Shown: one piece after another, positions 27,164-36,125 of the stretch
Layout of the letters: each line of letters opens with the position of its first letter
Numbering within the stretch: the first letter of the stretch is position 1
Source: Sphingomonas guangdongensis
Lineage (GTDB): Bacteria; Pseudomonadota; Alphaproteobacteria; Sphingomonadales; Sphingomonadaceae
Direction of reading: 5' to 3'
Assembly: GCF_900199185.1 (NCBI RefSeq)
Contig: NZ_OBMI01000003.1
Coordinates: 496,001 to 560,000 of the forward strand
DNA: 64,000 nt
The notes under the pieces: generated by a model
Databases searched by the model: none
The model's input: the letters and a program-made list of their open reading frames with translations, nothing else
Told to the model about the DNA's origin: nothing
Made by a program: the position numbers and the translations under genes

Positions 27164-29980
27164 GTGAAGTCAGTGAAGGCGAACAAGACGTCCGCGCGTG
27201 CGGCTGCGGTGCTGATGACGGGCACGATCCTGTCCGGGCTGCCGCTGACGGCGCAGGCGCAGACCGCGCCTGGCGCGCCGCCCGTCCGCCGTACGACGGC
27301 ACCGACGCAGGCGGCGCCCGCCCGGACGACCCCCGCCACCGCGCCAGCCCAGGCGCCCGCCGCCACGCCTGCCGTGACTCCAGGACCGACGGGGACCGTC
27401 CGCTCGATCCGGGTCGAGGGATCGCAGCGCGTGGAGCAGGACACGGTGCTGTCCTACACCAAGCTGCGCGTCGGCCAGCCATACAGCAACGAGATCGTCG
27501 ACCAGGCGATCAAGGACCTGCTCGCCTCCGACCTGCTCGCCGACGTGTCGATCGCGGGCGTGGAAACGGGCGACCTCGTGATCCGCATCCGCGAGAACCC
27601 AATCATCAACCGCGTGGTGCTGGAGGGTAACAAGCGGCTCAAGAACGACAAGATCGAGAAGGAGCTGAAGCTCCGCCCGCGCCAGATCTTCACCCGGACC
27701 GCCGTCCGCGCGGACGTCGCGCGCATCGTCGAGCTCTACCGTCGCCAGGGCCGCTTCGCCGCGATCGTCGAGCCGAAGATGGTCAGCCTCGACCAGAACC
27801 GCGTCGACGTGATCTTTGAGATCCGGGAAGGGCCGAAGTCGAAGGTCCGTCAGATCAACATCATCGGCAACGAGGTGTTCGACGACGGCGAGCTCCGCAA
27901 GGAGATGGCGACCAAGGAAGCGCGGCTGCTGACGCTGCTGTCCTCCAACACCAGCTACGATCAGGACCGTCTGGCGTACGACCAGCAGAAGCTGCGCCAG
28001 TTCTACCTGACCAACGGCTACGCCGACTTCCGCGTGATCTCGGCCGTCGCCGAGCTGACGCCGGACAAGCGCGACTTCATCATCACCTACGTGGTGGAGG
28101 AGGGGCCGCGCTACAAGTTCGGCGAGGTGACCGTCGACAGCGCGATCCGCGACTTCAACAACACGACGCTCGCCGCCTCGCTGCCGATGAAGAAGGGCGA
28201 CTGGTACGACGCGAAGAAGGTCGAGGACTCGGTCGATCAATTGCAGGAGGCGGCGGGCCTGTTCGGCTACGCCTTCTCCGAGGTTGATCCCGAGTTCCAG
28301 CGCGACCGTGACTCGCTCACCATGACGCTGAACTTCAACATCAAGGAAGCGAACCGCACCTATATCGAGCGGATCGACATCACCGGGAACACGCAGACCC
28401 AGGACAAGATCGTCCGCCGCGAGATGCGGGTGGCCGAAGGCGACGCCTTTAACACCTTCCTGGTCAAGCGTTCGACCGACCGCATCAACTCGCTCGGCTA
28501 TTTCCAGGACAAGTTCGAGATCGAGCAGAAGCCCGGCTCGGCGCCTGACCGGATCGTGCTCGCGGCGAACGTCGAGGAGAAGGCGACGGGCGAGCTCTCG
28601 CTCTCCGCCGGTTTCTCGAGCCTCGAACGTTTTATCCTCCAGGCGTCGATCCGCCAGCGCAACTTTCGCGGCAAGGGGCAGGATCTGCGCGCGTCGGTCA
28701 ACTACTCGAGCTATTCCAAGTCGGTGGAGCTCGGCTTCACCGAGCCGTACCTGTTCGACAAGAACATCGCGCTCGGCGGCACGATCTTCCGGCGCGACTA
28801 CAACGCGTTCCAGTTCCTCGGCAACGATCGCCAAACGACCTACTCGCAGGTGTCGACCGGCTTTCAGATCGCGGCCGGCATCCCGCTAACCGAATATTGG
28901 ACGCTCTCGGCGCGGTACAATCTGACCCAGGACGAGGTCGGGCTCGACCAGTCCACCTTCTTCACCAACGGCGTGTGCGACCCGCTCCGTGCCGGCCGCT
29001 ACCTGTGCGACGCGCTCGGCAATCGCCTGACCTCCTCGGTCGGCTTTGGCGTGACCTACGACAGCCTCAACAGCCGACTGCGCCCGACGGCCGGCCAGCG
29101 GCTGTCGCTGGGCGTCGACTTCGCGGGTCTCGGCGGCGACGTGAAGTACGTCCGCGGACGCGCGGAAGGCTCCAAGTTCTGGGGGCTCGGCAGCGGCTTC
29201 ATCTTCTCGGTCCTGGCCGAGGGAGGGTACATCCACAGCCTGGAGGACAGCCGCGGCGAGGGCATCGATCGGATCCGAATCACCGATCGCTTCTACCTGG
29301 GCGAGCCGCAGTTCCGCGGGTTCGACATCCGCGGCGTCGGCCCGCGCATCCAGCGGATCCAGTACACCGGCGATGCCGCCAGCGGCACGCAGGCGCTCGT
29401 CACTGACCGCGATCAGATCATTGATGACCCGCTGGGCGGCCGGGCCTATTACCTCGGCCGCGCCGAGCTGGAGATTCCGCTCGGCGCCGGTGCCCGCGAA
29501 CTCGGGCTGCGGCCGTCGATCTACGTCCAGGCCGGCGCGTTGTTCGGCGTGACCCAGCCGCGCGCGACGCTTCAGTTCCCGCAGGCGCGCAACGCCGACG
29601 GGTCGCTCCGTTTCAACGCGGACGGCTCGCCGACGCTGCTGCCGTTCACCCAGTATCTGAAGGACAATCAGGGGCGGCAGCTCTACATCGTCAACAATTC
29701 GGACTCGACCATCGCGACGACGACCTGCTCGGTCGGTACCTCGCCGACCAACGGTGGCCCGTGCGTCGGCAGCCAGATCAACACGCCCGCGACCAGCGAG
29801 ACCCCGGCCTTCTTCGAGCGGTTCACCGGCGACTCGGCCAAGCCGCGCCTGTCGATCGGCATCGGCGTGAACTGGAACTCGCCATTCGGCCCGCTCCGCA
29901 TCGATCTCGCCCGCGCGCTGCTGACCCAGCCGGGCGACGACACCAAGCTTTTGACCTTCAACGTAGGGACCCAGTTCTGA
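27164..29980 (+). CDS. bamA: Outer membrane protein assembly factor BamA
   Basis: The 938-residue BamA inserts beta-barrel proteins into the outer membrane. After a signal peptide (ending LTAQAQ) comes an Ala/Pro/Thr-rich linker of about 45 residues, absent from E. coli BamA. Five POTRA domains follow, beginning at TVRSIRVEGSQRVEQDTV, then a C-terminal barrel ending in Phe (NVGTQF). FYLGEPQFRGFDIRGVGPR holds the conserved RGF motif of the barrel. I chose a GTG at 27164. TTG 27161 and GTG 27173 are alternatives. The stop overlaps the next start (TGATG). Confidence 0.96.
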   Translation: MKSVKANKTSARAAAVLMTGTILSGLPLTAQAQTAPGAPPVRRTTAPTQAAPARTTPATAPAQAPAATPAVTPGPTGTVRSIRVEGSQRVEQDTVLSYTKLRVGQPYSNEIVDQAIKDLLASDLLADVSIAGVETGDLVIRIRENPIINRVVLEGNKRLKNDKIEKELKLRPRQIFTRTAVRADVARIVELYRRQGRFAAIVEPKMVSLDQNRVDVIFEIREGPKSKVRQINIIGNEVFDDGELRKEMATKEARLLTLLSSNTSYDQDRLAYDQQKLRQFYLTNGYADFRVISAVAELTPDKRDFIITYVVEEGPRYKFGEVTVDSAIRDFNNTTLAASLPMKKGDWYDAKKVEDSVDQLQEAAGLFGYAFSEVDPEFQRDRDSLTMTLNFNIKEANRTYIERIDITGNTQTQDKIVRREMRVAEGDAFNTFLVKRSTDRINSLGYFQDKFEIEQKPGSAPDRIVLAANVEEKATGELSLSAGFSSLERFILQASIRQRNFRGKGQDLRASVNYSSYSKSVELGFTEPYLFDKNIALGGTIFRRDYNAFQFLGNDRQTTYSQVSTGFQIAAGIPLTEYWTLSARYNLTQDEVGLDQSTFFTNGVCDPLRAGRYLCDALGNRLTSSVGFGVTYDSLNSRLRPTAGQRLSLGVDFAGLGGDVKYVRGRAEGSKFWGLGSGFIFSVLAEGGYIHSLEDSRGEGIDRIRITDRFYLGEPQFRGFDIRGVGPRIQRIQYTGDAASGTQALVTDRDQIIDDPLGGRAYYLGRAELEIPLGAGARELGLRPSIYVQAGALFGVTQPRATLQFPQARNADGSLRFNADGSPTLLPFTQYLKDNQGRQLYIVNNSDSTIATTTCSVGTSPTNGGPCVGSQINTPATSETPAFFERFTGDSAKPRLSIGIGVNWNSPFGPLRIDLARALLTQPGDDTKLLTFNVGTQF

Positions 29981-30639
29981 TGACTTCTCTCAAGATGATG
30001 ATGCTCGCCGCGGCGGGCACGATCGCCCTCGCCGCGCCGGCGTCGGCACAGGTGAACGGGATCGCCGTCGCCAATCCGGAAGCGGCCGTGGCCCGCTCCA
30101 GCGCGTGGACCGCGGCCCAGAGCCAGATCCAGACGCAGTACAAGACCCAGCTCGATCAGGCGAACGCGCGTCGCACCGCGATCGAGAACGAGCTGCGGCC
30201 GCTCTACACTGCGTTCGAGACCGCGCGCGCGGCACCCAACGCCAACGAGGCGGCGCTGCGCACCCAGGCGCAGACCATCCAGACCCGCCAGCAGGCCGGT
30301 GAGCAGGAACTGCAGCGGCTGACCGCCCCGGCATCGCGGGCGCAGGCCTATGCGCTGGAGCAGATCCAGCGTCAGATCGGTGCCGCGGTGCAGGCTGCGG
30401 TCGCGCGCAAGAACGTGCAGATGCTGCTCCGCCCCGACGCGGCGCTGTTCGCGCAGCCGGCGACCGACATTACCGCCGACATCACGACCGAGCTGAACCG
30501 TCTGGTGCCGAGCGTCAGCATCGCCGTGCCGGCCAACTGGCAGCCCGGTCAGCAGCAGGCCGGTGCCGCGGGTGCGCCTGCGACCACCCCGGCGCGGCCA
30601 GCGACCACCACGCCCGCTCGGCCGAACACCGGCCGATGA
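29980..30639 (+). CDS. skp: OmpH/Skp family periplasmic chaperone
   Basis: The 219-residue protein has a signal peptide (cleavage after ASAQ, residue 24). A long charged and Gln-rich helical pair (about 60-130) corresponds to the Skp tentacles, and a Pro/Ala/Thr-rich C-terminal tail extends beyond the usual family length. Skp holds unfolded outer membrane proteins on their way to BamA, which is encoded just upstream with a one-base overlap. The identity is supported mainly by position and helix pattern, because this family diverges quickly. Confidence 0.85.
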   Translation: MTSLKMMMLAAAGTIALAAPASAQVNGIAVANPEAAVARSSAWTAAQSQIQTQYKTQLDQANARRTAIENELRPLYTAFETARAAPNANEAALRTQAQTIQTRQQAGEQELQRLTAPASRAQAYALEQIQRQIGAAVQAAVARKNVQMLLRPDAALFAQPATDITADITTELNRLVPSVSIAVPANWQPGQQQAGAAGAPATTPARPATTTPARPNTGR

Positions 30640-31118
30640 GCGAAGTGCCGGCGGCGGCGCCCGCCATCGGCCCGCTCGACTGGAGCCGGGTGATGGCGGC
30701 GCTGCCGCACCGCTATCCCATGCTGTTGGTCGACCGGGTCGAGGAGCTCGTTCCCGACCAGTCGATCGCCGCGATCAAGGCGGTGACGATCAACGAAGGC
30801 TTTTTCCAGGGCCACTTCCCTGGCCGCCCGATCATGCCGGGCGTGCTGATCGTGGAGGCGCTGGCGCAGGCCGCTGGCGTGCTCGCGGTTGAGAGTCTGG
30901 GGCTCGCGGGCACGGGCAAGCTCGTCTACTTCATGGCGATCGACGAGGCGAAGTTTCGCAAGCCGGTCGAACCCGGCGTGCTGCTCCGGCTTGAGGTTGC
31001 CTTCGTCCAGAAGCGCGCGACCGTCTGCAAGTTTGCGGGCGTCGCCAAGGTCGACGGCCAGGTGGTCGCGCAGGCGAATTTCACCGCCATGATCGCCGAC
31101 CCGCCTGCGACGACCTGA
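30636..31118 (+). CDS. fabZ: 3-hydroxyacyl-[acyl-carrier-protein] dehydratase FabZ
   Basis: The 160-residue hot-dog-fold enzyme dehydrates 3-hydroxyacyl-ACP in fatty acid elongation. The conserved [16 protein letters not shown] and the active-site segment [20 protein letters not shown] with catalytic His and Glu are intact. It overlaps the skp stop by four bases (ATGA), as in the bam-skp-lpx-fabZ clusters of other Proteobacteria. The lpxD/lpxA genes usually found beside it are absent here. Confidence 0.96.
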   Translation: MSEVPAAAPAIGPLDWSRVMAALPHRYPMLLVDRVEELVPDQSIAAIKAVTINEGFFQGHFPGRPIMPGVLIVEALAQAAGVLAVESLGLAGTGKLVYFMAIDEAKFRKPVEPGVLLRLEVAFVQKRATVCKFAGVAKVDGQVVAQANFTAMIADPPATT

Positions 31119-31174
31119 CCGCAATCGAACACTTTGACTTATCAACGCGCAGCGGCTAACCGCGCGCGCTTCCA

Positions 31175-31192
31175 GGCTGGTCGGAACCAGCC
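31175..31192 (+). other. Hairpin in the rpmE leader
   Basis: GGCTGGT (31175-31181) pairs with ACCAGCC (31186-31192) around CGGA and ends about five bases before the AGGAG ribosome site of rpmE. It could control initiation. Confidence 0.4.
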
Positions 31193-31210
31193 GCACCCAG
31201 GAGCATAATC

Positions 31211-31441
31211 ATGAAGGCCGAGACTCACCCCGACTACCACATGATCAAGGTCCAGATGACCGACGGCACCGTGTTCGAGACCCGCTCCACCTGGGGCAAG
31301 GAAGGCGACACGATGCAGCTCGACATCGATCCGCTGGCGCACCCGGCCTGGACTGGTGGTCGCGGCCAGATGCTTGACCAGGGTGGTCAGGTTGCCCGCT
31401 TCAACAAGCGCTTCGGCGGCCTCTCGCTCGGCAAGAAGTAA
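31211..31441 (+). CDS. rpmE: 50S ribosomal protein L31
   Basis: The 76-residue L31 begins [19 protein letters not shown] and has the [10 protein letters not shown]-terminal segment. It contains no cysteine, so it is the zinc-independent C-minus form without the CxxC ribbon. L31 bridges the large and small subunits. It is transcribed separately from fabZ across a 92-base gap containing a leader hairpin. Confidence 0.95.
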   Translation: MKAETHPDYHMIKVQMTDGTVFETRSTWGKEGDTMQLDIDPLAHPAWTGGRGQMLDQGGQVARFNKRFGGLSLGKK

Positions 31442-31482
31442 GGCTAACTTTGCTTTAACCTTAGAGGACGTAGCTTCCGCGC

Positions 31483-31818
31483 ATGATCACATCCGCGGAG
31501 CCCGTCCTGTTCGCCGCCGAGTTTGAGCCGGCCCACTATCTCGGCCGGCGGCGCGCGCCGCGGCGGCCGGTCTCGCTGGATGCGAGGCTCGGCCGCGGCG
31601 GGCTCGACCGCACCTTGTGCAAGGTGACGGACGTGTCGATCCACGGCGCGCGGCTGCAGACCTACTCCGCGATCAAGCGCGGCAGTGACATTTGGCTGAC
31701 CCTGCCCGGCGTAGGTCAGGTCAGCGCTACCGTGCGCTGGTCCGACGATTTCGAGGCCGGCTGCGAGTTCCACGAACCGCTCAGCAACGCAGCGCTGCGC
31801 ACCCTCATCGACCTGTAG
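31483..31818 (+). CDS. PilZ domain protein (possible c-di-GMP receptor)
   Basis: The 111-residue protein is a single PilZ domain. The Arg cluster GRRRAPRRPV (22-30) supplies the RxxxR part, and DVSIHG (50-55) matches D/N-x-S-x-x-G, so cyclic-di-GMP binding is plausible. The PGVGQVSATVRWSDDFEAGCEF strand region fits the barrel. No motility or cellulose gene is adjacent, so the output is unknown. Confidence 0.88.
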   Translation: MITSAEPVLFAAEFEPAHYLGRRRAPRRPVSLDARLGRGGLDRTLCKVTDVSIHGARLQTYSAIKRGSDIWLTLPGVGQVSATVRWSDDFEAGCEFHEPLSNAALRTLIDL

Positions 31819-31911
31819 CCTCATCCTGGCGCACCGCGTCTCTCACGGCGCTTGCACCGAACGGTAAGACTCGGCAGCTTATCAGGCATTCACTTGGCTG
31901 AGGGGCGGTGG

Positions 31912-32292
31912 ATGCTGGCGTGGTTCTCCGGGGGCGCGGTTCTGATGGCACTCGCGGTGCCCGGCGGAGGCAGGCCGGCGCTGCCGCTGCAGGCTCGCCA
32001 GCCGCTTGTGCTACCCGCCAACTTCACGCTCAATCCGGTCCGCAGCAGGCTGGCGGTGATGCCGCCGCTGGTCGCGCGCTACTCGCCCCGTCTCGAGGGT
32101 GCCAGCCGGTCGGCGCGCGATCCGGCCCAGTTCGCCGCATTGCGGGCGATGCCCGTGGACCGCGGCGGCTTTCGCGGATCGCCGATCAACGCCAAGCTCG
32201 AGTGGAAGCTGTCGGGCGACCTCGGCGGCATCGACAGCCAGCTCGGCGTCTCCGGCGTCCCCCGCCTGATCAGCCGCGCGCTGCTGCGCTGA
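31912..32292 (+). CDS. Hypothetical protein with N-terminal membrane or signal segment
   Basis: The 126-residue product begins MLAWFSGGAVLMALAVPGGG, a signal-like hydrophobic segment. Proline- and arginine-rich sequence follows, and the C-terminal part includes INAKLEWKLSGDLGGIDSQLGVSG. No family recognised. The ATG at 31912 was chosen because AGGGGCGG stands in front of it. A start 60 bases upstream would put a polar extension before the hydrophobic segment. It lies between the PilZ gene and tRNA-Ser. It could be periplasmic. Confidence 0.55.
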   Translation: MLAWFSGGAVLMALAVPGGGRPALPLQARQPLVLPANFTLNPVRSRLAVMPPLVARYSPRLEGASRSARDPAQFAALRAMPVDRGGFRGSPINAKLEWKLSGDLGGIDSQLGVSGVPRLISRALLR

Positions 32293-32312
32293 CCCACGCC
32301 TGTCCCGAGCGC

Positions 32313-32402
32313 TGGCGGAAGAGGTGGGATTCGAACCCACGGTGAGCGTGAACCCACGGCGGTTTTCAAGACCGCTGCCTTAAACCACTCGGCCACTCTT
32401 CC
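32313..32402 (-). tRNA. tRNA-Ser (anticodon UGA)
   Basis: Read leftward, the sequence begins GGAAGAGTGGCCGAG, has the anticodon loop CTTGAAA with TGA (complement of 32366-32368), and carries a long variable arm typical of class II tRNAs. It then has a GGTTCGAATCC T-arm and a matching CTCTTCC acceptor strand. The discriminator G and an encoded CCA end at 32313. It reads UCA and, by wobble, other UCN codons. Confidence 0.97.
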
Positions 32403-32496
32403 CTGTTCCGCCGCTTAAGCCGGCCGCGATCATCTGTGCAAGGCCCGGGACGATTACGCCTTCGCGCGCCCGAACGGCTGTGGCATCAGCGCTGCC

Positions 32497-33537
32497 ATGT
32501 GGGGAAAGCGTATGCGGCGGCGGTCGGGGGCCCTTGGGCTCGGAATGGTTCTCATCGCCGCAGCCGTCCCGGCCTGCGCGCAGGAGGAGGACGGGTTCCA
32601 GGCGTTCCTGCGCGGTCTCCGGCCGCGAGCGCTGGCCGAGGGGATCCGGCCGACGACATATGACAGCGTCGCAGCCTCGCTCACCTTCAACCCGCGCGTG
32701 GTGGCACTCGACCGGCAGCAGCCCGAGAGTGCCCCGAATGCGCCGATCCCCAACTTTGCGCCCTACCGCGTGCAGCACGTCGATGCGGCCAGGATCACGC
32801 GCGGTCGCGCCGCATACCTGCGCGAACGGCCGCGGCTCGCGCGTATCGAGGCGGAGACCGGCGTGCCGGAGGAGATCATGGTCGCGATCTGGGGCCATGA
32901 GACCAATTACGGCAGCTACACCGGCGACTTCGACCTGCCGCGCAGCCTGGCGAGCCTCGCTTATGAGGGGCGTCGCCGCGACCTGTTCACCGGCGAATAT
33001 CTGGCAACGCTCAAGATGATCGATCGCGGTGTGCCGCGCGACCGGCTCAAGGGAAGCTGGGCGGGGGCCTTCGGCTATCCGCAGTTCCTTCCCTCCGTCT
33101 ACCTCCGCCTGGCGCGCGATGGTGACGGCGACGGCCGGGCCGACATCTGGTCGAACCCGGCCGACACGCTCGCCTCCATCGCCAACTACTTCGTGGACGC
33201 CGGGTGGCGTCCGGGCCAGCCCTGGGGCTTCGCCGTCAGCGTACCGGCCAGCTTCGATCGTGGCACGCTTCGAACCCGAACGCTCAGCCCGCGCTGTCCC
33301 CGCGTGCACGAACGGCACAGCCGCTGGCGCACGATGGCGGAGTGGCGCGCCGCCGGGATCGTGCCGCAGGGTCGCGGCTGGCCCGCCGACACGGTACTCG
33401 CCAGCCTGATCGAACCCGACGGTCCCGGCCGCACCGCCTATCTGTTGACCGGCAATTACCGCGTGATCCTCGATTATAACTGCTCGAATTTCTACGCGCT
33501 TTCGGTAGGACTGCTCGCCGATGAAATCGCCCGCTGA
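32497..33537 (+). CDS. Lytic murein transglycosylase (MltB-like)
   Basis: The 346-residue periplasmic enzyme cleaves the MurNAc-GlcNAc bond of peptidoglycan with 1,6-anhydro product formation. A signal peptide ends near AAVPACAQ. The cysteine there is not in a convincing lipobox. The catalytic Glu135 lies in WGHETNYG, and GSWAGAFGYPQFLPSVYL is the second SLT2/MltB hallmark. An ATG 15 bases downstream (32512) with GGGGA before it is an alternative start. The 3' end overlaps the SPOR gene by 17 bases, forming a cell-wall run with the PBP5-like gene. Confidence 0.92.
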   Translation: MWGKRMRRRSGALGLGMVLIAAAVPACAQEEDGFQAFLRGLRPRALAEGIRPTTYDSVAASLTFNPRVVALDRQQPESAPNAPIPNFAPYRVQHVDAARITRGRAAYLRERPRLARIEAETGVPEEIMVAIWGHETNYGSYTGDFDLPRSLASLAYEGRRRDLFTGEYLATLKMIDRGVPRDRLKGSWAGAFGYPQFLPSVYLRLARDGDGDGRADIWSNPADTLASIANYFVDAGWRPGQPWGFAVSVPASFDRGTLRTRTLSPRCPRVHERHSRWRTMAEWRAAGIVPQGRGWPADTVLASLIEPDGPGRTAYLLTGNYRVILDYNCSNFYALSVGLLADEIAR

Positions 33538-34312
33538 CCTGTTTGCGCTCCTGATCGCCGCGTCGCCTGCACAGGGCGGCGTTGTCGCCTTTCAGGGCGT
33601 GGTCGGCCCGCAGGAGCCGCAAGCCGCCGGCCCGCGCGGATCGTCCGAGCCGATAGCCGGCGAGCGCAGGATCGACCTGGTGGACCGCGCCACCGTCATG
33701 TCGACGCCCGGTGTCGTGGTGGTCGCACCGGGACTGGCGCCCGGCGAGATCGCCGAAGTGACCAGTCTGGACAGCGGCCGCACGATCCTGGCGCGGGTGG
33801 AGGCGGGCACAACGCTGGCGATCTCAAGCGAGGCCGCAGCGGCGCTGGGGCTGGAGGGGCCGCGCATCCCCGTACGGGTGCGACGTACCGTTGCGCCGCC
33901 GCAGGAAGCATCCGCGCTGCTGCGGGGGGAAGCCGCGCCCGCGCGCCCGGACGCGCCGCCCGCGCTGCTGACGGCGCTCCGTCGCCGACTGGCTCCTCCG
34001 GTCGAGACCTCGCCGGCGCGTGCCGCGCCTCCGCGTTCGAGAAAGCGGCCGGGTCCCGTCCAGCCCGCGACCGCGGCCAGGTCGACCGCGGTTCCGCGCT
34101 CGGGTCCCGGCGTCCAAGTCGCGGCGCTCTCCGATGCGGCGCGGGCGCGGGCGCTCGCGACCGAGCTCGGCGGGCAGGTCGTGAGCGGGGGTGGTCTGCA
34201 CCGCGTGCAACTCGGCCCGTTCGCGACGCCCGCGCTGGCACAGGCGGCCCGTGCCACCGCGGCCCGCCGCGGCTATCCCGATGCCCGTCTCATTACCGTT
34301 GTTGGTCAGTAA
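33521..34312 (+). CDS. SPOR-domain protein with degenerate RlpA-like barrel
   Basis: The 263-residue protein has a weak N-terminal hydrophobic segment. Residues about 60-127 resemble the second half of the RlpA double-psi barrel (VTSLDSGRTILARV, then AAAALGLEG-PRIPVRVRRT). A Pro/Arg-rich linker and a C-terminal SPOR domain (about 190-263; GGLHRVQLGPFATPALAQAA) follow. The RlpA signature SWYG-TA-GE with the catalytic acid is missing, so it probably binds rather than cuts glycan. SPOR domains bind denuded septal peptidoglycan. It lies between an MltB-like enzyme and a DD-carboxypeptidase. Confidence 0.75.
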   Translation: MKSPADLFALLIAASPAQGGVVAFQGVVGPQEPQAAGPRGSSEPIAGERRIDLVDRATVMSTPGVVVVAPGLAPGEIAEVTSLDSGRTILARVEAGTTLAISSEAAAALGLEGPRIPVRVRRTVAPPQEASALLRGEAAPARPDAPPALLTALRRRLAPPVETSPARAAPPRSRKRPGPVQPATAARSTAVPRSGPGVQVAALSDAARARALATELGGQVVSGGGLHRVQLGPFATPALAQAARATAARRGYPDARLITVVGQ

Positions 34313-34326
34313 GTTAGTACCGGAAC

Positions 34327-35502
34327 ATGACACCCATGCTGAAGCCTGTCGCCACCATTGCCGCCGCCACTGCGGTGCTGCTCTCCTCGACTGCCGCCGC
34401 GCCGCCGTTCCAGACACCGGCGCCGGTTGCCTATCTGGAGGACCTGTTGACCGGCGCGGTGCTGTACGCAAAGGACGCCGATCGCCGGATGCCGCCCGCG
34501 TCGATGGCCAAGATGATGACGGCCTATGTCGCTTTCGACCTGATCAAGAAGGGCGAACTGAAGCTCGCCGACACCGCGACCGTCCGCCCGGAAACGTGGC
34601 AGCGCTGGCATGGGCCGCAGGCCGGCTCCACCATGTTCCTGTCACCGAACGAGCAGGTCAGCGTCGAGAACCTGCTGAACGGCATCATTGTCCTGTCGGG
34701 CAACGACGCCTGCGTCGTGCTGGCGGAGAAGATCGCGGGGACGGAGGAAGCCTTTGTCGCGCTGATGAACCGCAAGGCCGCCGAGCTGGGCCTGAGGAAC
34801 AGCAATTTCGGCACGTCTAACGGGTGGCCTGACGGCGGCGTCACCTATGTGACCGCGCGTGATCTGGCGCGGCTCGCCGATGCGACGATCAAGCAGCATC
34901 CGCAGCTCTACAAGAAGTTCTACAGCCGTCGTGAGTTCACCTGGGGCAAGACGCTCGGTGCCGGTGCCGACATCACGCAAGGAAACCGCGATCCGCTGCT
35001 CGGGCGGGTGGCCGGCGCCGACGGACTCAAGACCGGGCACACGGAGGAGGCGGGCTACGGCTTCACCGGCTCGGCGGAGCAGGGCGGCCGCCGGCTGGTG
35101 ATGGTCGTCGCCGGGCTCACCAGCTTCAACCAGCGTCGCGAGGAGTCGGTGCGCTTCATGGAGTGGGGCTTCAACGCGTGGAGCGCGAAGCCGATCGTTG
35201 CCAAGGGCAAGCGCGTGGCGACCGCCGCCGTACAGCTTGGCGATGCGGGTGAGGTCGGCCTTGTCGCGCCGCAGCCGCTCGCGATCACGATCCCGAAGGG
35301 CAGCTCGCCCGACCTGCAGGCGCGCGTCGTCTATCAGGGCCCGATCAAGGCGCCGATCAAGGCCGGCCAGCACGTCGCCGATCTGGTCGTGACCACCAGC
35401 GGCGGGCCGGCGCAGACCTTGCCGCTCGTCGCAGAGGCGGACGTGGGTGAGGCCGGCTTCTTCGGCCGCGCCTGGGCGGGCCTCACCTCCTTCTTCGCGT
35501 GA
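34327..35502 (+). CDS. dacC: D-alanyl-D-alanine carboxypeptidase (PBP5/6 type)
   Basis: The 391-residue penicillin-binding protein trims the terminal D-Ala of peptidoglycan stem peptides. A signal peptide precedes the motifs Ser59-x-x-Lys62 (ASMAK), Ser124-Gly-Asn126 and Lys235-Thr-Gly237. The C-terminal beta domain ends in an amphipathic helix (FFGRAWAGLTSFFA) that anchors the protein to the inner membrane. The stop overlaps the tmk GTG. The exact paralogue name is uncertain. Confidence 0.93.
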   Translation: MTPMLKPVATIAAATAVLLSSTAAAPPFQTPAPVAYLEDLLTGAVLYAKDADRRMPPASMAKMMTAYVAFDLIKKGELKLADTATVRPETWQRWHGPQAGSTMFLSPNEQVSVENLLNGIIVLSGNDACVVLAEKIAGTEEAFVALMNRKAAELGLRNSNFGTSNGWPDGGVTYVTARDLARLADATIKQHPQLYKKFYSRREFTWGKTLGAGADITQGNRDPLLGRVAGADGLKTGHTEEAGYGFTGSAEQGGRRLVMVVAGLTSFNQRREESVRFMEWGFNAWSAKPIVAKGKRVATAAVQLGDAGEVGLVAPQPLAITIPKGSSPDLQARVVYQGPIKAPIKAGQHVADLVVTTSGGPAQTLPLVAEADVGEAGFFGRAWAGLTSFFA

Positions 35503-36125
35503 CGCCCGGCCGCTTCCTGACGCTGGAGGGAGGCGAGGGCGCGGGCAAGTCCACTCAGCTGCGGCGGCTCGCCGCGGTGCTGGCGGATCGCGGGCTGGAC
35601 GTGGTGGTCACTCGCGAGCCCGGCGGCAGCGAGGGCGCGGAGGCGATCCGGTCGTTGCTGATGGACGGCGCGGCCGACCGCTGGAGTGCCCGCGCGGAGG
35701 CGCTGCTCTTTGCAGCGGCACGGGCCGACCATATCGAGAGGCTGATCCGGCCGGCGCTCGACCGCGGCGCCTGGGTGCTGTGCGACCGCTACGTCGATTC
35801 GACCCGTGCCTATCAAGGGGCGCAGGGCATCGACGACGCGGCGATTATGTCCCTCCACCGCTTCGGATCGCAAGGACTGCTGCCCGACCGCACCCTTGTG
35901 CTGCGGATCGATGTGGAGGAGGGCGCCCGACGGGCCGAGGCGCGCGACGCGGGTGCGCTCGACCGGTTCGCGCAGCGCGGGCGCGACTTTCACGAGAGCG
36001 TCGCAGCGGCCTTCGCCCGGATCGCGGCCGGCGAGCCGGAGAGGGTCCGCCTGATCGATGCGAGCGCCACGCCGCAGGTCGTCACCGACCGACTGCTGGC
36101 GGCGATCTCCGATCTGCTGCCATGA
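35499..36125 (+). CDS. tmk: Thymidylate kinase
   Basis: The 208-residue P-loop kinase phosphorylates dTMP to dTDP. The P-loop is LEGGEGAGKSTQ, followed by TREPGGSEGAEAIR and the CDRYVDSTRAYQG motif. The GTG at 35499 shares bases with the dacC stop, and the stop overlaps the holB ATG. The pairing with holB (DNA polymerase III delta') is a conserved replication gene pair. Confidence 0.96.
   Translation: MTPGRFLTLEGGEGAGKSTQLRRLAAVLADRGLDVVVTREPGGSEGAEAIRSLLMDGAADRWSARAEALLFAAARADHIERLIRPALDRGAWVLCDRYVDSTRAYQGAQGIDDAAIMSLHRFGSQGLLPDRTLVLRIDVEEGARRAEARDAGALDRFAQRGRDFHESVAAAFARIAAGEPERVRLIDASATPQVVTDRLLAAISDLLP

Noticed and set aside
27170..28834. A 554-codon minus-strand frame inside bamA
   Set aside because: It is a shadow of the POTRA-encoding region, with low-complexity Arg/Asp/Val composition.
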